Below are positions 1-10,730 of a stretch of 64,000 bases of DNA, one piece after another. The DNA comes from Pseudofabraea citricarpa (lineage: Eukaryota > Ascomycota > Leotiomycetes > Helotiales > Dermateaceae), in contig JAPWGK010000001.1 of NCBI GenBank assembly GCA_029641185.1, positions 632,501 to 696,500 of the forward strand, written 5' to 3'. How positions within the stretch are numbered: position 1 is the first letter of the stretch; each line of letters begins with the position of its first letter. The notes beneath the pieces were generated by a model, which was not told the DNA's origin, did not search any database, and worked only from the letters and a program-made list of their open reading frames with translations. The translations under genes were made by a program, and so were the position numbers.

Positions 1-1232
1 GTGCTCATCAGCGTGATAGGTTTAGCTTGGCCTTCAACAGCAGTGTTCATCTTGACCTGCAGCGACTTTGCGTAGATCAACGATACGAGCGATCCTCGTA
101 TCATGGTGATGCTGCGATAAACAAGATGCTTGTATTTGCCGTTGGCGATCTGCTTGCTTTTAGCTTGGTACTCTTCTTTTCAGTGCAACTTGTACTTACA
201 GCTATACCAATATAAATAATCGCTGTTGCTGCGATCAGCCCATATCCCTCGTTCTTCCCTCCTTTCGAGTTATCATCGAGCAAAATGAACAAGCGATTCA
301 GCAGAAAGGGTTGAGAGTACTTGAATCCAATAAGAGCAAGGCGTGGGAAGATTGGAGCCAGGACTGGCCAGCGAAGATTTGAGACGAGGCTTCTAACAAG
401 TGCATGTTTCCGCTGACTGCCCGTCTCTCGCCACTTCTTTTGAATTCTTGAGGCGAGCGATCCGGACTGCAAGTCACTGTCCAATTCGTATAGATGATCG
501 ATTAACAGGACATTCTTAAAGCCAAGCAAGAACAACCGATTGAGCCACCAAAAGAGACTTGTGTTGTAAATATTGCCCAAGCTCTCGGGCGATCTCCAGT
601 ATGTCTGATAGGGAGCAGTCAGGTAGGAGCCCTTTTCCAGAGCCTCGAGGACCAGGATGACGAGCTTGAAGCCTAGAGACACTGAAAACAGAAGTGCGAT
701 TTTCGCCAGCCCGTCGATCATCCAGAGGGTCCGCAGCTGGACAGCATCGAAAAACACGGTCAAGAACAGATACAGGTTCAGAAGCGACGATGGCCGGATG
801 GATTTCCGGTGTTCGAGATGCGACAGAAAACACATCAAGACGGAGGCGAGGAGAGAAAAGACACCCGCTGGAATTGCGGCATTGGTCCGTTTGGTCGATG
901 GCAAGGCCCAGAGAACGAGCAGGGCGACTTGTGCACATGCGTAAAAGCATGCAAAGGTCTGTATCGATCAGATGAGATGCTTCTGGTTTTGCGTTGGTAC
1001 TCACCAACTTAGTAGCGTGTACGGGGGTTGCCAAGGTCTTGACGTTGCGAGGGAAAACATTAAAGATTCGGACTGGCGATAGAAAGATCAGACAGAGCGA
1101 GGGGACTAACGAGAGAAAGGCTTGCTCGAACAAAAGAGTGAAGTCAAAGGAGCGACATGTATAAGAAATAGCAGGTCCGAAGGTATTATCGCCGTTGTAA
1201 AAACACGCGTCGGTACGCCTCAGTACAGACAT
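1..1232 (-). CDS. ABCC-family (MRP-type) ABC transporter, N-terminal part, runs off window
   Basis: This is the 5' part of a full-length fungal multidrug-resistance-type ABC exporter of the plasma or vacuolar membrane. Visible exons are 1232..1005, 958..200 and 149..1, joined by introns with GTGAGT and GTAAGT donors; the frame stays open across both joins. The N-terminus carries a TMD0-like set of hydrophobic helices (for example residues around FTLLFEQAFLSLVP, and FACFYACAQVALLVLWALP after the first join). A linker with KKWRETGSQRKHALVRSL follows, then the start of the first ABC membrane domain (RSITMIRGSLVSLIY). The order TMD0, linker, TMD1 and these motifs are typical of fungal ABCC proteins. 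The nucleotide-binding domains would lie beyond the left edge, so transport competence cannot be judged. The start at 1232 is the first Met before a typical fungal ABCC leader with CRSFDFT. Substrate is unknown. Confidence 0.85.
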
Positions 1233-2346
1233 AGCGTTATCGGGCGTGATGTGTGTGCAGAGATGATCGAAGCTTGAAGCTTCCCTCTAAACAACCAAAG
1301 AAAGGCTACTTACTATTAATGATCCAAGACAGGTCGAAATGGATATTCGATAAAGGGGCGCTGTTGGATTTCACAGAGGAGTATGTGCAGTGTTGGTGAA
1401 GAGAGATAATAATACCGTAGGGTCACCAGATAGCTCGATTCAGCAAGCAGTGCATTCAGCCCTGCTACTTGTTAGCCGAGCTACCCCTATTCCACTCAAA
1501 TACAACATTTCCCCTGCACGCGGCGATTTAGCCTATACATTAGAACGATGGGTTTCGTATTCCTGCTACGAATTAAGACTGCTTTGTTCCTTTCCAACAA
1601 GCTCGTATAAGATCCAGATCTGATACCTGTCTTGATTAGGCAGGTGGTGCTTTCTTATCACAGCCAAGATATAACGTGCTCTATGAATAGCTGACCTCAT
1701 CCTGGAAGAGTTTCAACGTGCAATAGGCCAGGATGATAACATGTAGAGCATTAGGCAGGGAAGTAGCGATAGGGCTGCATAGGGCAAAAAGAAAAAGAAA
1801 ATAAAGGCAAGTCCAAGTTCCTCTCTCCATTTCTCGCAGAGTTTACACAACCTGAAGACGACGATACACGCCACTTTCATAATACAAGTATAATGTACTC
1901 CCATAACTCAGGTATATAAGTACCTCTCTCTACAGATGCCTGCAGTGGTACAGCTCATTTATACATTACACATCGTGTCACTCATCACGCGGCCCGTCTA
2001 CTTTCCAACCCAGCCAACGGTGATTCCCATTACTCCCTCCAAGGGCTCTGCATGGTGCTGCATGTTTTCCTCCCTCAACCTCGTTCTTTCCTTATTCCTT
2101 GCCAGTCCAGCCAAAGTCTAGTCCACTCACACATGGATCTGGCATTATGCTTAGCTCAACTGCAAGTACGTACAACCACTCAGGCAAGTCGAGACAATAC
2201 GATGAGCCGAAGTGATGGATAGAGTAGGCCACCCACTTAGACGTAGTAACGTCGTGCAAGAATAAATTGGCTTTAGATCCTTGACAGATAACGAAGTAAT
2301 CGTCACTGACTGAACAATAGTGGCAAGAGTTAGAGCAAGCACAATC
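1233..2346. other. Intergenic interval: ABC transporter promoter and histidine kinase 3' flank
   Basis: This holds the upstream region of the ABC transporter and the downstream flank of the histidine kinase, both on the minus strand. The short open frames here show no recognisable domain or splice support. I see no RNA gene or mobile element. Confidence 0.5.
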
Positions 2347-5300
2347 TCAATCACCAGAAAGCCCTTCGACGATGGTTTTCAGAGACTTCAACGAGACGGG
2401 CTTGGTAAGCATGGAGTCGACACCACACAGAGCCGCCTGGCGATGGGCTTCAAGCGATGCCAAGCCAGTGATGGCTATGATCAAGGTGCGGCTAAGTGAT
2501 TTTTCCTTTTCAAATGCGCGGATCTCGCTCGAGGCGGCCATGCCATCCTTGTTGGGCATCTGAATATCCATGAAGATGGCATCGAAATTGCCTCCGTTGG
2601 CACAGTAGGCGTCAACTGCCTCTTGACCATCGGTCGCCGTCTCAAAGGGGCACTTTAATTTACGCATGAAGGCAACAAGAAGCTAGACCGGATGAATTAG
2701 CGTTATATAGACAGGCAAAGAAGTGAACAGTACCTTGAGATTAATCACGTTGTCTTCCACCAAGAGTATTCTTGGACTGCCTTGGCGAGCATCATCAGTG
2801 GTAGTCGTGTGGTTGTTTATAATGGGCGAGACGTCAGTCTTTTCGGCACCAAATCTATCTGCTTGGATGTCTGTAGGCACCGATTCAACGATTGTGGTTT
2901 CAGGCACTGTCTTTACGGTGCGGTTGTGGAAAGAAAGACAGGATTGCAATGCTTTGACGAGTCGTGTTCGACCAAATGGCTGTGAGAGGTAAACAAGAGG
3001 GCCGCCATCATGAGTAACATCGCGATAGTCCAAGGTGAGAGACGAGTTCAAGATGATTATTGGAACTCTTTGAGTGGATTGCGACTCTCGACTTGCTGTG
3101 TAGTAGTTCTCTTCTGTCGTAAGTAGGATATCTATGTCTTTAGAATCAATCGATGATACAGTTGTCGTGAGCAATCCCAGACGCTCTAACGTCGTATTCA
3201 AGGCATATTTTGTGGCCTGATTGCGTCTGTTCAAAGCATACTCGATAGCAGTAGTAGACTCGTCAAGGCTGGTAGGTAGGTCGAAACCAAGGAGGCCCAC
3301 ACGAAGACCATGGAGCTCAAGGGGTGCTTCTATCCATCTTGCCTGAAGGGGACCCAGATTTTCATCGCCTCTAGGGCGCATGACTTTGGCGGTGATAGTA
3401 AACGTAGTCCCATGATTCACCTTACTCGTCACGCTAACGGTACCATTAATACTGTGGACGAGCTGTTTCACAATGCTCAGTCCCAATCCAGTTCCAGGTC
3501 GCAGAACATTCTCTTGATGAAAAGGCTTGTACAAGTTGTTTGCCAAAAATCTTTCTGAGATTCCCTGCCCGCTGTCCTCAACACATAAGACAATCTCACT
3601 CTCCTCGTCGCCCGAGATGGAACGCGGGCATTCATTGAGCTTCAACCCCACACGGATAAAGCCAGAGTGAGTATACTTCATAGCATTGCCAAAGAGATTC
3701 ATAACGATACGGGTCCAAGCACCTGCTTGGGTGGAGATGACCCAATCCGCATCCTGGACATCACATATGATATGAAGTATATCATTTTTAGAATTCGGAC
3801 TGCCGCTATTTTGGAGAGAACTGCGCGTGGATTCCTTTTCAATCCTGGTACGAAAGTAGTGGCCGGCTAGAATTGAGTTCATGACCTCCTCAACAAGGGA
3901 GCTTAAATCAAAAACGGAACTGAGACTCTTCACATCTCTCGATACGTCGTAGCCCGTTTTTGGCTCAAGCTGACTCTGTGCGACTGTAAAGTGGTTGATT
4001 TTTGCGAACGAAAGAAGATTGTCGAACGTATCGAGGAGCGTCGATCCACAAGACTCGATGGTGTTGATAATGTCAAGTGCTGTTTTATCAACGACAGAAT
4101 CTTTGAGCAACTCGGCACTAGCCAGTATGCCATGTAGTGGCGAGCGAAGCTCATGCGAAATCGATGATATGAAAACAGATTTTGCGTGGTCTGCGGATAA
4201 GACATCTAACCTTGAGAGTTCTCCGGTGAGTAGATTGCTAAAGCTGGTGATGTACGCAAAGTCTTCACGCTGAAATACTCTTGTCTCTTCGTATGTCGCC
4301 CCAATCGCATAAGCAAAGAGGTCGTCACCAGTCGATGCCCAAAGAGGGAAAAGAACCATTGACCGGCATGCGAAGCTTTTGTTTAGTTCTCCTGCCACAT
4401 GGCTTAGCTGGATACTCGACAGGGGCTTATCCCGAGAAGTATTTTTATTCCGAAAAGTATCAATTAACAGATCGAATTCAGCATGCTCAACCAGTACTCC
4501 ATACGAATCGAATCGCAGGATACCGCCGCGTGGAAGATGTTTGACAATGGTACTCAGAAGGGTTCTTGAAACGTCTGGCAAAGAGACCTTTTTATTCTCG
4601 GAAGAGTCCACTAAAACCTTGGCCGTCAGGTGCGATTTCTGCGACGCATTTTTAGCAATATCTTCTCTCGCATATTCATTGCCACTAGCATTATCGGACA
4701 GAACACCATGGTTGCTTAGATACTGCTGGTCGAAAAACACCACGCGATCCAGATTAACTGCACCACGAATCAGGTCAACAGCTTGCAATAAGGTTTGTTC
4801 AAATCCTGTCGGTAGCATACGATCTCGACGGTCGTTGTCTACAGCTGGCGATCCTCTGCCTGCTGAGTAGGTATGTTCTGAAGCGCCCACAGAGCAACTA
4901 CTTCCCCGTGCCGAATCAGAGCCAGAAAAATCTGCTGCTGTTCGATCAAACGGCGCTGCTGTGTCCCTCGGGCCCGGGCTAGTAGAGCCCAGGAATAAAT
5001 CAGCAGCAGGGCCTGGTAATGGTTGCGATGCGTAATCGTCAGAAATTGCTGGCGCAGTGCTAGGCTTATGCTGAAGGGACTCCAGCGAAACTACAGACCC
5101 CTCGGGGTTTGGATCCTTCACAGTTAGCCTTCTCATGTCTTCGCCGATTCCTTGTTGCATATTTGAAGAGTTCTTCCCATTCCTTGCGTCTGCGAATGTC
5201 CCCAGTCCTTTTATCATCTGCTGTGCACGTTTGCGTTGCACACGGCTCATGACAAGATCCAGATGGTCCATAACCGTGTCGGCAAGTTCTTTCAGTGTAT

Positions 5301-6083
5301 TTATGTCCTTGGGCCCAAATTCATGGCGTGCCTGGTTGTTAACAACGCATATGCTCCCTATGGCGAGACCATTTGGTGACGATATAGGAACCTCGGCGTA
5401 GAACCTCATAAACGGCCATCCTGCCACGTAGGGTCGTTCTTTGTACTCGTCCACCTGAGACATATCATGGATCACATAGCTCTCCTTGTCGGCCTTGAGG
5501 TATTGGGTCAGGACGTTATGTCGGCCATCGGTTGTTGTGAAGACCTTCATAGTACTAGCACACATACCCCAAACCAAGTTCAAAGCCGTAGCGCCCGTTA
5601 GGAGAGCATCATCGTCGTGATCGCGCACCTTGGCAGACTCCAAGGAGATACTACGAGTAGCCTATTTATAAATGAGCAACAGTGGGTGAGGGGTAAAGAC
5701 CACACGGTAGCATACCTCTGCAATGATGTACTGGTACTCATGATCGACCAAAGAAATAAAGGACCGTTGACATCCGAATTTGAACGCAGCAAGCTGGGCG
5801 AGCGCCGTGAGGGTTTTATCCGACGAGACCTCGCCCTGCTGAACGCCAGCATCTCTGTATGTCGAGGGTTGGAAGTACCTATAGTGCAATTAGAGGCTGT
5901 ATATTCCACGGCATAGCAGGGAGTTCCGTACCGAAGTAGCTCTTGGACGCGCACACGCTCTGCAATCTGGATCGCCGTATCGATTTCCCCCTCAGCCACT
6001 TGACAATTGGAACCTGGCACAGATGCCAGAGCATCCCCAGATTCTCTTGGGGACGATCGCTCCTCCATCCTCGAGCCAGGCAA
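2347..6083 (-). CDS. GAF-domain hybrid histidine kinase with C-terminal receiver
   Basis: This is a fungal two-component sensor predicted to pass phosphate from a His to its own receiver Asp and then to the HOG-type phosphorelay. Exons are 6083..5932, 5878..5716, 5661..2734 and 2682..2347, giving 1192 residues; introns are 51-54 nt. A GAF domain lies around residues 70-240 (LTALAQLAAFKFGCQRSFIS, then ATRSISLESAK across a splice), and a second GAF-like region at about 390-590. The H-box SHELRSPLHG puts the phospho-His at 608. The N-box (NLFGNAMKYT, near 764), the G1 box (DSGQGIS, D801) and the G2 box (GTGLGL, about 828) are all intact. The receiver has VEDN at about 1073-1076, phospho-acceptor D1120 in FMDIQMP, and K1175. 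All catalytic residues are therefore present. No membrane helices are seen, so it is probably cytosolic. The stimulus and the fungal HHK group are not assigned. A different-frame ATG frame from 6333 overlaps exon 1 and may be a uORF. Confidence 0.92.
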
Positions 6084-6973
6084 GGGGTCCGCTCAGCAGT
6101 GGATTACCGTTGCGGTACTGGTACCGCCTCGGATATTTAACATTTTTTAGTTGATGCAAGTATGGCAGGTGGTCGCAGGGTATAGAAACCAATAGGAAGG
6201 TCTCCTCCCAATTCAAAGATCTGCGTAAGAGCTCGCGCCTCGATCTGCTCTCGATGTTGAACTTGGGGGTTTCTTGGGCTCTTCTTCCCGTGTGTCTAAG
6301 AAAGATAAGGTATGGCCTCTTCGGCGCATCCATGGTTTAATTTGGAACCTTGGAAGACCCTGGAAATTTCAAGGTTCCAGGTTAATGCCTGAAGAAAAAG
6401 TAATTGTAGCCTCAGACACCAACTCCTTGATACCGGGCATATGACATCATGTATTCGAGGGATCTAAATTTACACTACACTTCTGTGTGATTGGAATTAT
6501 CTAATCAACCTACTTCTATATACTGGTTTTAATAATTAGAGGCTATCTTTCAAAGAATTTTGAAGTGGACAAGTGTAGTTAATTTGGAACTGAACTGTGG
6601 TAATATTAAGTTAATCACGTAAGGCTTTGGCAAAAGTCACGTTTACGTTGGCACCACTTGAACAGATGGAAACGCCCACTCGCAACACCAAGTAACGGCG
6701 AGTCCATGTAAAAAGCGATATTATGATATGAGATACAGCTTCACATTATATACATCTCACCACACAAGTATATTTCAAGCGCACAAAGGAAGATATTGAA
6801 TGCGGGCTGGAATAGTTGTTACATTTGCTTGGGATTATCTAGTGAGATATGCCTTCAACTAAGCTAGCACTCGACCAAGAAAACAGCAACCAAAAGTGCT
6901 GGCATCTAGTCTTGATATTCCTCCGCCACATGGGAATCCAAGTATTGCGTTTCTGCAGGCGTAGTCGCACCAT
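6084..6973. other. Intergenic interval: histidine kinase upstream region
   Basis: This is the upstream region of the histidine kinase plus the 3' flank of the next minus-strand gene. A 113-codon frame on the minus strand (6333..5992) begins here and overlaps the kinase's first exon out of frame; its sequence looks like nothing known and a uORF is the best guess. The 6400-6800 part is AT-rich and otherwise featureless. Confidence 0.45.
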
Positions 6974-9388
6974 TTAGCACGTTAGCGGACGAATGTTGCT
7001 GGAGAGAGCTTTCCAGCAGAAGCCAACAAGTGACCTAAGAGGCACAAATGCAGCTAATCCCGTTGACTGTGTACTCATGCCCATCGACTTGAATTCAGCA
7101 CCGAAGCCCAAATGCTTTGATTTTGAATTTTGCAAGGTCACCATGAGCTTGCATTTTGAAGTCTGCGGGCCACTAAACAGAGACACAATGTCTTTGTTGC
7201 CGAACGCCCAGGATTTCGCGAACCGCAATAGAACACTTGACAGATTTATCGTCTGGGCTCTCTCAGGAGAGTCGATAGTACCTGATGCAGTGCATCTCTG
7301 TCGTAAGGACAAGGATATTGAGATGGCTGGCGAGTCAGTAGACTGGCTAGTGGTTGGGCGGTGCGAAGAGACAGTAGTTGAATCGCTTGCTTCCAATCTT
7401 GGAAGTGGTGTAGGTGATTCAGTATTCTTGACATTTTCTCTGCTGGAGAGAAGAGCACCATCACTTGAGACATTAGGTCTTTGACTCTTCAGGAGTCGCG
7501 TGTGAAGTTCTGTCAAGGTCTTCTGTTGTTCTGTTTGAAGCAGCGTGGGGTTGTTGGCTGGATCTGTGGCTTGGACACGTGAACGACGATCCTTCAAATT
7601 GTCAACAGCATCGGTTCGCTGGTTTTGTTCGAGTCGTGCCAGAATGTCTTGCAACTCGCGTTGTCGTTCAGTCCGCAGACGGGCTGGAGTATCTGACAGA
7701 ATGCTTGGCTGGTTTCTTGAGCTGCGTAGCGAAGTATCACTAGAATCAGTTCCACGATCATTTGGTATCTGTGCAGCAAGATCTGAGATGCGATTGCCTT
7801 GGCTGCTAGAGGATAGTGATGGCGAGGCATTGAGTGGTTCCACTGATTGTCGCTCGCCGCTTGATGTATGTCTGGGAATATATCCTGACACTGTTTGTGG
7901 GCTTCTAGACAGATTTGTAGCGACATCCGACGTCTCGATTCGTTCGCCCTGGTTGACTGTTGCAGGCGAAGTTCTGAAAATCTCAGCATGATGTCTTCGG
8001 CTTCTTGAGACATCTCTTGTCGAGGTATCACCTGACTCTGAGAGTCGATTTCTGGATAGAAACACTGAAGTATCGGAATGTTCAGTTCGTTGCTCACTCG
8101 AGACCTGTACTGATGTGGTGGTGCTGAGGAGATCAGAATGGTGAAGATTGCCTCTCGAGCTGCGAGCTGAGCCATCGCCCAAATCGGTTCGTTGGCCTCT
8201 GGATAGACGCGCCGAAGGATCTGATCTATCAGTTCCTTGGTTATCTTCAAATAGTGCTGACGAATGGTCGACCGATGTAGTTCGTTGTACTTCGCCCGTT
8301 GAAGAGCGTGTAGAGAACTCGAACAGCTCGTTTCTTTGTACATTCGCTTGGAGTGCCGAGGTCACATTTTGTTGCGTTTGTTGTTGTGGGTTGCTTAGTA
8401 GATGCGACGAGATGTCTTGCAAATTGCTTCCCTGGCCTCTGGGAACGGCCCAGACGTTGGAAATGTCGGTCTGTGGTCGTTGGCTTCTTGAAAGTCCCGC
8501 TGTGTCCGTGGGCACATTTAGTTGGCCTCTCGTCAGAGACAACGGGGGGTTTGGTGAGTTGGACCCTAGAGGGGGGGTCCTCGGGAAAAGAACAAAATCG
8601 TCCATCGCGCTTGAGCTAAAGGACGGCGTACTAAATTGACTTGATTGTGATGATTGAGGGCTATTCGCCAGGAATGCGTTGTACGGATCAGTGTTACTTG
8701 GGCTCGAATTCGAGCTTGAGGTACAAGACATGGAGCTCGTAGCCGTCGTGAAGGCAGGGCTTGATAGTTCCGCGTCTGTTCTCCGATGTGCAGGATCGCA
8801 TCGAACCTTTTTGCGCTTGCAAGCATCGCATGCCTTCATGATTCTCATGAGATGTGCATGCTCTCTCTGCTCCTTCGTCTTGGTCCCTCGACCGGCAGAA
8901 GTTGTCACATCAACGCCATCTCTGGTCATGATGGAGAAACCTGGGAGGCGGGCGGTAGAAGTTGCCTTGGTCTCCTTCGCGGGCTTCTTGGTGACTCGGG
9001 AGCTCCGGGCCTTGGGAGTTTTTGCCGGAGGTGTGTGACTCGTGAACGAGGAGCTGTAGTCAGAGCTCGGAGATGGGGTGAACATTGGGAGGTTGAAATC
9101 AAGAGTAGGGCTTGTGGCATATGGGACGGGGAAGATGTTGTATGTCCGTACAAGGGCGCCCGTGGACAGGTCAACTGTTGCGTACTTGTAGAAGTCGATG
9201 GTCACATCGGATAGCTTCTCGTGCCATGGAGCAAAGCTAATCACGTAGGCATCGACGAGCTCATCGAGCTCCCGAGTGCCCAGCGCTGGGGAGAACTCAA
9301 GAGGAGCCCCGAGGAAAGGTTGAGTGATGGTGAAAGAGTTGATCCCCGTCACATTGTCATAGAGGAAGGAGGTGTCGGTAAAGGCCAT
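6974..9388 (-). CDS. Large disordered protein with half of a Zn2Cys6 cluster
   Basis: This is an 803-residue protein from one uninterrupted exon. I chose ATG 9388 (context CTGCAATGGCC) over an in-frame ATG 33 codons upstream because the conserved-looking sequence begins there. Residues 1-100 are ordered, with aromatic stretches such as FLYDNVTG and YVISFAPWHEKL. Residues 172-200 carry REHAHLMRIMKACDACKRKK and continue to VRCDPAHRR: cysteines 187, 190 and 197 form CX2CX6C, exactly the first half of a fungal Zn2Cys6 DNA-binding cluster. The second CX2CX6C is absent; what follows is Ser/Thr-rich. From about 330 to 640 a degenerate repeat of roughly 20-26 residues recurs, with the core D[TGP]S.R.SR. 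A nuclear DNA- or RNA-binding role is possible but not shown. The next minus-strand gene (10731..12709) has the same half cluster, which suggests a related class of regulators. Confidence 0.75.
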   Translation of the reverse strand: MAFTDTSFLYDNVTGINSFTITQPFLGAPLEFSPALGTRELDELVDAYVISFAPWHEKLSDVTIDFYKYATVDLSTGALVRTYNIFPVPYATSPTLDFNLPMFTPSPSSDYSSSFTSHTPPAKTPKARSSRVTKKPAKETKATSTARLPGFSIMTRDGVDVTTSAGRGTKTKEQREHAHLMRIMKACDACKRKKVRCDPAHRRTDAELSSPAFTTATSSMSCTSSSNSSPSNTDPYNAFLANSPQSSQSSQFSTPSFSSSAMDDFVLFPRTPPLGSNSPNPPLSLTRGQLNVPTDTAGLSRSQRPQTDISNVWAVPRGQGSNLQDISSHLLSNPQQQTQQNVTSALQANVQRNELFEFSTRSSTGEVQRTTSVDHSSALFEDNQGTDRSDPSARLSRGQRTDLGDGSARSSRGNLHHSDLLSTTTSVQVSSEQRTEHSDTSVFLSRNRLSESGDTSTRDVSRSRRHHAEIFRTSPATVNQGERIETSDVATNLSRSPQTVSGYIPRHTSSGERQSVEPLNASPSLSSSSQGNRISDLAAQIPNDRGTDSSDTSLRSSRNQPSILSDTPARLRTERQRELQDILARLEQNQRTDAVDNLKDRRSRVQATDPANNPTLLQTEQQKTLTELHTRLLKSQRPNVSSDGALLSSRENVKNTESPTPLPRLEASDSTTVSSHRPTTSQSTDSPAISISLSLRQRCTASGTIDSPERAQTINLSSVLLRFAKSWAFGNKDIVSLFSGPQTSKCKLMVTLQNSKSKHLGFGAEFKSMGMSTQSTGLAAFVPLRSLVGFCWKALSSNIRPLTC

Positions 9389-10730
9389 TGCAGTTGTGGA
9401 AGTGTGTTGTAGAATAATAGTAGCCTTGGTGGATGGTTTGGCGGGGTAAGATGTGATTGGAGGTGGAGTGATAGGATAGGCGTGCAAGTGTGTAAGTGAA
9501 TTGTAGTGTCGTGGTCGGACGCTGATGAGTTGGATCAGGTGGGTGGTCCGGGAAGACTGGCCGCGAGACTCGAACGGAGAAGTGATGAGTCTTCACGGTG
9601 CTTTGGAAGTGAGCGAGGACAAAAAGTTTGCTTACGGATGAGGAGGAGAACTGAGGCCGAGATGGAAATGGCCGAGTATATGTTGGTGCTGGCTGCGAAG
9701 AGCTTAATTTCGTCGCAGCTCGCCAGAGGTGCCAAAAGTGCCAAAAAGTGCCTCGCCGTTTCCTAATCCATCTCGCCGATGACCTGCTTCCAAGGCCCAA
9801 TCATGTGCCGCCGTTTGCTCCCGCAGCTGTCGTTTAATTGGGTCTGCGAGGCTTAGCTTACCACCATCAGCAGCACGGTGACTGCAGCTAAGCTAGCGAT
9901 GACTCCCCCCTCCTCCATTCCCTGAACCCGCTGCTGTTCCCAACTTCCCAGGCTGCAGATATTCCCATACAGCGTAACCTGAACGAATGCCCAAGGCGCA
10001 GTCTCCAGATGACTGCGTCTTTTCTGACCCCTTCTACCAGCCATTGACCAATTATACAGCCTTGACATGCCAATCACGCTGAGAAGGCTTGTACGGGAGG
10101 TCACCAGCGATGTAATTTCTAGCGAGGGGCCCCCAGCGGCTCATGCACCCAGACCTCCACCGTCTGACTCACACGTCTTTTTGCTACAGTACGGGACTGT
10201 ACGTGCAGCACGCCCGGCTTCATCTGGGATGTGCGAAAATCTGGGGAAACAAGGAGATTGTGGGCATCACTCGTCACGCACTTCCACAGGTAGGCGGAAA
10301 ACAAAAGTCAAACGACACTGGGTATATATACACGCCGGCCTGAGCCTCTCAAGTCTAGATGCTGAAAACCATACTCCTAAGCCAAAGAACAGGATCGTGC
10401 GAGCTCTCATGCCGAGCCATGTACAAAAATAGGTCACCGTCGTTTCTTGCAACAATCCTGATCAAACCTGTAACAAAGCGAGAAACAGATCAAACTCCAA
10501 ACTTCAAATAATCAACACGCGTGCACAGCACTCATTTAACAACATGATCGAAAGAAATTGTAATGGTCTCACGAGCATCAACTGGCCTAGGTAAACTCAA
10601 TGCAGTCAAAGCAGGGGAGGGGGGTTAGTATGACCCAGTGGAAAGTATCAGATCTCAACGCGATCTGTTCCTGCGCCTCTAAAGTGCTAGAAGCCGTGTT
10701 CGGTACCGCGGGGGTATATATAAGTGGTGG
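9389..10730. other. Intergenic interval upstream of the first half-zinc-cluster gene
   Basis: This separates the two half-zinc-cluster genes. Several short open frames on both strands overlap one another and show no domain. Two alternating-TA stretches (tatatatac near 10322, tatatataag near 10713) lie on the plus strand but no plus-strand gene follows. A CAGTACGGGACTGTACG inverted motif lies near 10189. I see no RNA gene. Confidence 0.4.

Noticed and set aside
101..944. Plus-strand frames opposite the ABC transporter (657..944, 694..975, 809..1012)
   Set aside because: They are antisense to a well-supported spliced gene and have no domain of their own.
4379..4870. 163-codon plus-strand frame within the histidine kinase region
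   Set aside because: It is the complement of the kinase coding sequence, where codon bias keeps the opposite strand open.
7545..8639. Long plus-strand frames (148 and 163 codons) and a 249-codon minus-strand frame
   Set aside because: All overlap the half-zinc-cluster gene and arise from its Ser/Arg repeat composition.
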